From Isoetes taiwanensis (taxonomy: Eukaryota > Streptophyta > Lycopodiopsida > Isoetales > Isoetaceae): a stretch of DNA of 64,000 bases. Position 1 is the stretch's first letter. Each line of letters starts with the position of its first letter. Where the stretch lies: positions 16,919,094 through 16,983,093 of the forward strand of contig JAJEKV010000025.1 of assembly GCA_021234155.1 (NCBI GenBank), read 5' to 3'. Made by a program: the position numbers and the translations under genes. Below, in pieces: positions 59,117-64,000 of this stretch. The notes beneath the pieces were generated by a model that had not been told where the DNA came from, did no database searches, and saw nothing but the letters and a program-made list of their open reading frames with translations.

Positions 59117-59710
59117 CTTTTCGGAAAGGTTCTTGTTGCTCCAGGATGATGGGACTCGAAATAGTTGCTTGTAGTCTTTGCCAAGGAGTGGAGAAATCTT
59201 CCTCTATGCATTAAGAGACATGTGAAAAGTCCCAATCATTCCAGCAGAAATGGCAAAAGATTCAATTTGATTACCACAATTATGTCAAACAGTCTAAGTA
59301 TGAGATTGATCACTTTAGAAAATCCAGGATAGATTTCTACACCCAATTCCTCAGCCTTGCCTGCTAGCCAGCGAACAAGCTTACTTAAAGTGAATAAGTA
59401 AACAGTTTTATCAAGATAATCTAAAAGTCTTATATAATAAACATTTGCCCACTAATTATTTATTTGGAATAAATACCCAAAAGTAGGATCTGATCACGTA
59501 GTTGCCATCTTTTTTGAAAGGTATAAGAAACCAAAATTTGTCTTCTCTCACATTTACATCCAAAGGTATCTAGATAAGTTCAAAAGAAACTTCAGTCCAT
59601 AGACTATGTAGAAGAAAAAGAAGAGAGTAACAAACATAGTGATCTGACCCTGAGTTCGTTCAGTGCCCTTGTCTCAAAAACATTTCTAGATAAAATGTGA
59701 GCACCTTTGA
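59117..59710 (-). pseudogene. ETF-ubiquinone oxidoreductase (ETFQO) pseudogene
   Basis: Minus-strand exon pieces occur in the order expected for ETFQO, the mitochondrial flavoprotein that passes electrons from ETF to ubiquinone: KGAHILSRNVFETRALNEL (59651-59710), VNVREDKFWFL then GNYVI (59490-59560), and KLVRWLAGKAEELGVEIYPG (59317-59385). A last piece ending NLSEK with a GTAATT donor at 59117 may be the GSLSEK region. Segments known between the first two pieces in the family are missing, and the frames do not join. Introns remain, so it is not a processed copy. Neither the FAD-binding start nor the 4Fe-4S end was found. Confidence 0.7.
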
Positions 59711-61716
59711 ATCAATAGCAACATACCTGATATCAAAACCCTGATATTTGAAGCCGTATACAAGCTTGTTGCATTATACTGTTCTTCCTAAAGTCACAGT
59801 ACTTGTAATAGAAGATGACCTGATCATGGCACTAATACAAGCTACAGAAAGGAAAAACAGAAACGAGAGATTGTATCCCCATCTCCATTTCGGTGGCTAG
59901 GGTAAAGGAGAAAGAATTTTTTTTTTGGAAGGGGGGGGACGCAGGTCTGAGAAGGAAAAAGAAAAATTGCACAAGTTTTTTGCTTTATTTTTCTCTTTTT
60001 TCTAATTCCAATCTTGTGATTGTGTGTATTTTTCCAATGGTTTAATATGCTTTGAATTATTTGGACTCTTTTTTTTAAGTGTGTTCCGTACGTACTTTAC
60101 ATACCAATATGTCTAGTTCGATATAAATAAAACAAGAGACAATTTGACCTGTCAATTTAGAAGTATAGTACTTATAATACTGTGAGGAAGATATGGGCGT
60201 ATGCATACACAAACAAAATTCCAAAGTTGTCCTAAAGCTAAATTGTTGAAAATGTCCCTCGGTGACAATTGGAAGCTTTTCTATTTTGAGGTTCGAATCT
60301 TGGCAAACAGTCTTACAAAAGAATTCTTTAAGTTGTATTATAGGATCCTAGTATTGCGAGGATCTCGGTATATAGTTCCAAACTTGTGGATTGGACCCAC
60401 TATTAATGTCTAACATTCGATACTACAATGATATTTAGTGAAGGCTTATGTCTATCGACTTCGGAATAATATGACAGACATTGTGAAAGATACCTGGTGT
60501 GGATGTCAGACTTGCTGTCAGACTAAAACTTGCAAAAGTTGAAGTCAACCAGAAAGAAGCCGGACTTTGAAGGATTTACTAACTTCCATTAGCACTTACG
60601 CAACGTATGCGGCAAGGAATGCCCCATAATATAGGGATGCAATTCAATAGTTATGCAGTGAAGGATACCCCATAATATAAGGATGCATTTCAGTAGTCAA
60701 GTATGCATTTCAATAGTCATGGTGGTTGTGATAGAACATTTTCATATTTTTTTATTTCACATGAATGATCAACCAAATTCACTTCATATTAGCAACATCT
60801 ACATTTGCAATTCAATAGCCATGATTGCTCAATTCACATCATATTAGCAACAATTACATTTGCAATTCAATAGTCATGATTGCTCTAATAGAACTAATAG
60901 GACGTATTTCTTATTGAACATGACAACAATACAAAATTCAAGTGTCAATGACCGCTGTTCTCAAAATAGAAAAAGAAACTTGTTAGAAGAAAGCCTTTTA
61001 TGCTTATAATTATCTGTTGCAGTGTATGTAACAATGGTAAGGACATATGCGAAATGCTAATAAATTATCAAAATGCCCCTATATTTAAACAATAGTACCT
61101 GATGCAAAAGGCTACTAAGAGCCCCCATATTTAAACTATTGTAGCTTTGAGACTAATATGCTGATGCAAAAAACCACCACCAGCTTTGCTTTTTTTCATG
61201 CAAGCTTGCACAACCTACATATCTTTCTTATACAACATGGATATCTTTCATGTTGTCTACGCAATAGACGGGCACTCAGTTTTTAAAGCCCATAGTATGA
61301 GATGCTCAACTATGAAAACAACTATAGGTCTTGCTTTGGAAACATCTATGGGTCTTGCTTTGGTTGAGAGGATACTTTAAGTTGCATACTTTGGTAGAAG
61401 AAGATAGTAACGTTCTATAAGTTTCCATGTAAATATTCAGTAATGCATGCCCAAGTGCTCAATGGGCATGTTCAGCATATATGAGATGATATAGCAGGGT
61501 GATGCAGATCATCCCGTACTGACGGGACTTTTGGCAATACATTCTGGTGTTGTATGAATCCGCCCCCATGGTTTCCTTGATAAGATGATAATTGGCATTG
61601 CCCCGCAACTACCCACATTACTCTATTAGATTGCTCTGCACATCATTCCCATTAGTTTCATTTAGTTCTTTCTTGACCATCCTTGCTATTTAGCTTGGAA
61701 ATGTTTGCCAAGAGTA
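59711..61716. other. No gene seen; tandem repeat at 60778-60890
   Basis: A ~53-bp unit (CATATTAGCAACA..TACATTTGCAATTCAATAG.CATGATTGCTC) occurs twice at 60778-60890. GGATGCA.TTCA.TAGT words recur at 60635-60715. G and T homopolymers lie at about 59918-59938. Confidence 0.5.
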
Positions 61717-63221
61717 TGTGACGTTCCAGCATATTATACGGTCCGAATACATATATTATACTGCCATGTCACGCGTACGTGTCACCTTGACAAGTATTTG
61801 AGAGCCATGAAGAGTTGCGCCTAGGGGGCAACCTCGTATATTGCACATGTATATTAAACATATGCAATTAAACCCCTTTGCCAAATGGCAAAGCCCCATT
61901 AGTCCCTTCTAACCTAAACCTAAAAGGTCATGTAAAAGGAACAAAAGGAGAAACTCTAAACCCTTTTCCATTTTCGCATTTTGGCTTCCTTGGGCCATTC
62001 CGGCCAAGCCAAGGTGCTAGTCCGCATTGCCATGCACCACTAAGCCGCATTTGCACAACAGATCTCTCAGGAGCAGCTGCATTCAGCCTGAACGAAGGCA
62101 TGGACGCGACTCAAGGAGCAGGAGCAAGCCAAGGATCAGGTAACCTGTGATTCCGTTGTGCAAAGCCGACTTTCAGCCCCGCAATGAGCTAGGATAGTAT
62201 GGTACATCAGTCTTAGCAGCCCTATAGATCCTAAGATCACCAGCCTTAACGAATGAACCTAACCATGTATGTTTAGCTAGATAGATTAGATATTATTCAG
62301 TATCTCAGTTCTTTTATGATGATGATGTTCCATTCTATGCTCTCCTGTGTGGGAAGGAGGGTAGAGGCCCTGAAATCTTCAGTAGCAGTGATTCTAGATG
62401 ACCTCTTAATTCCCAATTAATGCGGCCCATGTATAAGAGTCCGCCTGGTTGTGACTGGCGGGGCTAGACCGGTGGAATAAGGGGGACTTGTCCCATCACT
62501 GACTAATCCTTCTGGTGTGTAAAGGCTACCAGGGATCTTAGCAGGCTAGGCTTAATGGTTTGCCACTGCGTGTGGGCGGCATGAGCTCGACATCTCTTAA
62601 GTGATGTATCACCTTCAATGAGGTTCAAGTCGAATACCGGCAGTGGCCCTCTAACCGCCTGTGATGGGCATGCATGCCTCTGGAGGGGGATGATCCTCCT
62701 CCTGCCTCATTGGAGATGGGGAGATGAAACCCAGTAGTAGCCCCTTTGGCTACGCAACCCGGCGGGCTACGGTTCAGTCCCTAGACTCTTCAACCTACTC
62801 TGCAAAGTGTACATGTGATGATGATATGTTCCTATGCCAGCCCAATCCACTCTTATGAATTCTGTCTACAATGACTTTTGGAGACCCAAGCCATCAGTCC
62901 ATACCCTGGAGTTCGAGCCTTGGGTAGGATCTCCCATGTGATGATGATATTGTTGATGTGTTTATACATGTATGATATGGTGCAGTCACCCTTCGAGGTG
63001 ACTCTAATTGTATTTGATGTCATATGCTTACGTTTATTCACGCTTCCGCAGCTAGGACGGTCCCAAGGGAAGACAGAACAAATGACCCATCCATTCTTCC
63101 TCATTGATCCCTTGCTAAAGGATTGGTGTTAAGTGGATGGCCTCTGTTAGCCTGGCTGCCAGGGGGATGAACTCCGCCTTCCAATACGATGGAAGCATCG
63201 TAGAAGAAGTAGGGGACGTCA
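61717..63221 (+). mobile_element. Candidate 5' LTR (~1.5 kb) of an LTR retrotransposon
   Basis: The proposed LTR starts TGTGACGTTCC at 61717 (TGACGT at 61719) and ends GGGGACGTCA at 63221, an inverted pair of ends. It is followed after three bases by the primer site TGGTATCAGAGCC. The right boundary is fairly secure because of the primer site. The left boundary is inferred from the end complementarity alone. The matching 3' LTR lies outside the window. Confidence 0.5.
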
Positions 63222-63224
63222 TAG

Positions 63225-63236
63225 TGGTATCAGAGC
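63225..63236 (+). other. tRNAiMet primer-binding site
   Basis: TGGTATCAGAGC, complementary to the 3' end of plant initiator tRNA-Met. The same word is in the TRIM-like element at 53968. Confidence 0.85.
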
Positions 63237-63431
63237 CATGATCTTGGTAGACCAAGATCGGGCACTGACCATTTCCCTGATAGGACTAACAGTAGACTTT
63301 TAGCCTTGGGAATATCAACCCAAGCATGAACCTCAAAAATTGGGAAAAAAAATCCAATCCTTAGAACAGTAAAGTAGGATAATGTTAAGTTAGGAAGAAT
63401 AGTAGAAACCCTGAAAAATTCTGGCCATTAG

Positions 63432-63740
63432 GGAGTAACCCCTCACAGAGTGCGCCCAAGGCAGTTTCAAAAATTTTGAACATGGGTCTCGCGCACTATG
63501 TGAGCGGTTGATCAATTTTGACCTAGATAGATGCATAATTAGAGTAATATGATAGCTCAAAGTAGCTTAGAATTAAATATGAAGCTAGAAAAGTATGTTC
63601 TAACACTAAGAAACTGCGTAGAAAACTAAAATTAGAGCAAAAAAGGAGTGACCCCTCACAGAGTGCACCCAGGGCCTTTTCAAAAGTTTTGGAAATGCTT
63701 CTCGCGCACTGTGTGAGTGGTAGAGTACTTTTTGCCTGAT
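63432..63740. repeat. Duplicated ~95-bp hairpin block in the retrotransposon leader
   Basis: CCCCTCACAGAGTGCGCCC and about 75 following bases (63432 onward) recur at about 63645. Each unit contains CTCACAGAGTGC paired with GCGCACTRTGTGAG across a ~35-base loop. Confidence 0.85.
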
Positions 63741-63825
63741 AGAACCTAATGTATTAATCTAGCAAACACTAATGCTTTACATAATGGTATAACATGAAAT
63801 TGCAGGTCCATACCCTAAAACTCCC

Positions 63826-63840
63826 AGACCTATAAATAAA
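63826..63840 (+). promoter_or_regulatory. Possible TATA box
   Basis: CCTATAAATAAACCC, followed about 30-60 bp downstream by a pyrimidine-rich stretch. An ATG at 63938 opens only a 15-codon frame, so the transcript it would serve is unclear. Confidence 0.3.
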
Positions 63841-64000
63841 CCCTTAGGGTTCTTCATTTTCACCTTTCTTCTCCAGCTAACTGCTCTCCGAAGGCGATTT
63901 TTAGGCGCCCGGAAGGCGATTGACCTATTTCAAAACATGGCCCGCATAAACAAACTTCTCGAGTGGTTATGCCAGACGGATTGACCAGCGTCCAAGTTCT

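Noticed and set aside
60285-60310. tRNA-like B box (GGTTCGAATCTTGG)
   Set aside because: No A box, acceptor pairing or cloverleaf could be formed around it.

Overview
The window is nuclear DNA from a land plant with a large, transposon-filled genome. The evidence is AT-rich sequence, GT-AG introns, an intact PLS-class pentatricopeptide repeat (PPR) gene, L1-type and other LINEs, tRNAiMet-primed LTR elements, Helitron ends and a tRNA-derived SINE array. The PPR style (repeated MYAKCGSLEEA and GYAQHG blocks) and a transposase family I associate with seed-free plants suggest a fern or another seed-free lineage. That placement is inference.

Positions 1-22748 are a large tandem duplication. Bases 1-11025 align with 11989-22748, and 11026-11988 looks like the start of the second copy, giving a unit of about 11.7-12 kb. 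Each copy carries one LINE whose endonuclease half is inverted relative to its reverse transcriptase half, and one Helitron 3' terminus. The endonuclease and RT frames are open in copy 2 and broken in copy 1. Many of the differences sit at CTG/CAG trinucleotides and may be sequence errors rather than mutations.

Positions 22749-29360 hold a run of decayed, mostly minus-strand gene fragments: an RPA1/MEIOB-like zinc-ribbon/OB exon, a PPR pseudogene, the C-terminal exons of a TDY-class MAP kinase, and unidentified exon-like pieces. A Ty3/gypsy integrase remnant follows at 29350-29958.

Positions 30000-43000 are repeat-rich. They contain a foldback repeat, a 312-bp (TAC)68(TAT)36 array, a degenerate minisatellite, an inverted relative of the Helitron of the first 22 kb, a 5'-truncated L1 with a perfect 18-bp target-site duplication, a second L1 tail fragment and local duplications.

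Positions 43008-46274 form a self-contained DNA transposon with short terminal inverted repeats, a TA target duplication and a multi-exon transposase with conserved acidic blocks. I cannot assign it to a named superfamily. It is the best candidate here for an undescribed system.

The only clearly intact host gene is the PPR gene at 49774-51810 (minus). A divergent small hypothetical gene lies on its other side (52045-52571, plus). The rest contains a TRIM-like LTR element with a tRNAiMet primer site (53834-54240), three tandem tRNA-derived SINE units (56610-57600), an ETF-ubiquinone oxidoreductase pseudogene (59117-59710), and the 5' LTR, primer site and leader of an LTR retrotransposon running off the right edge (61717-64000).
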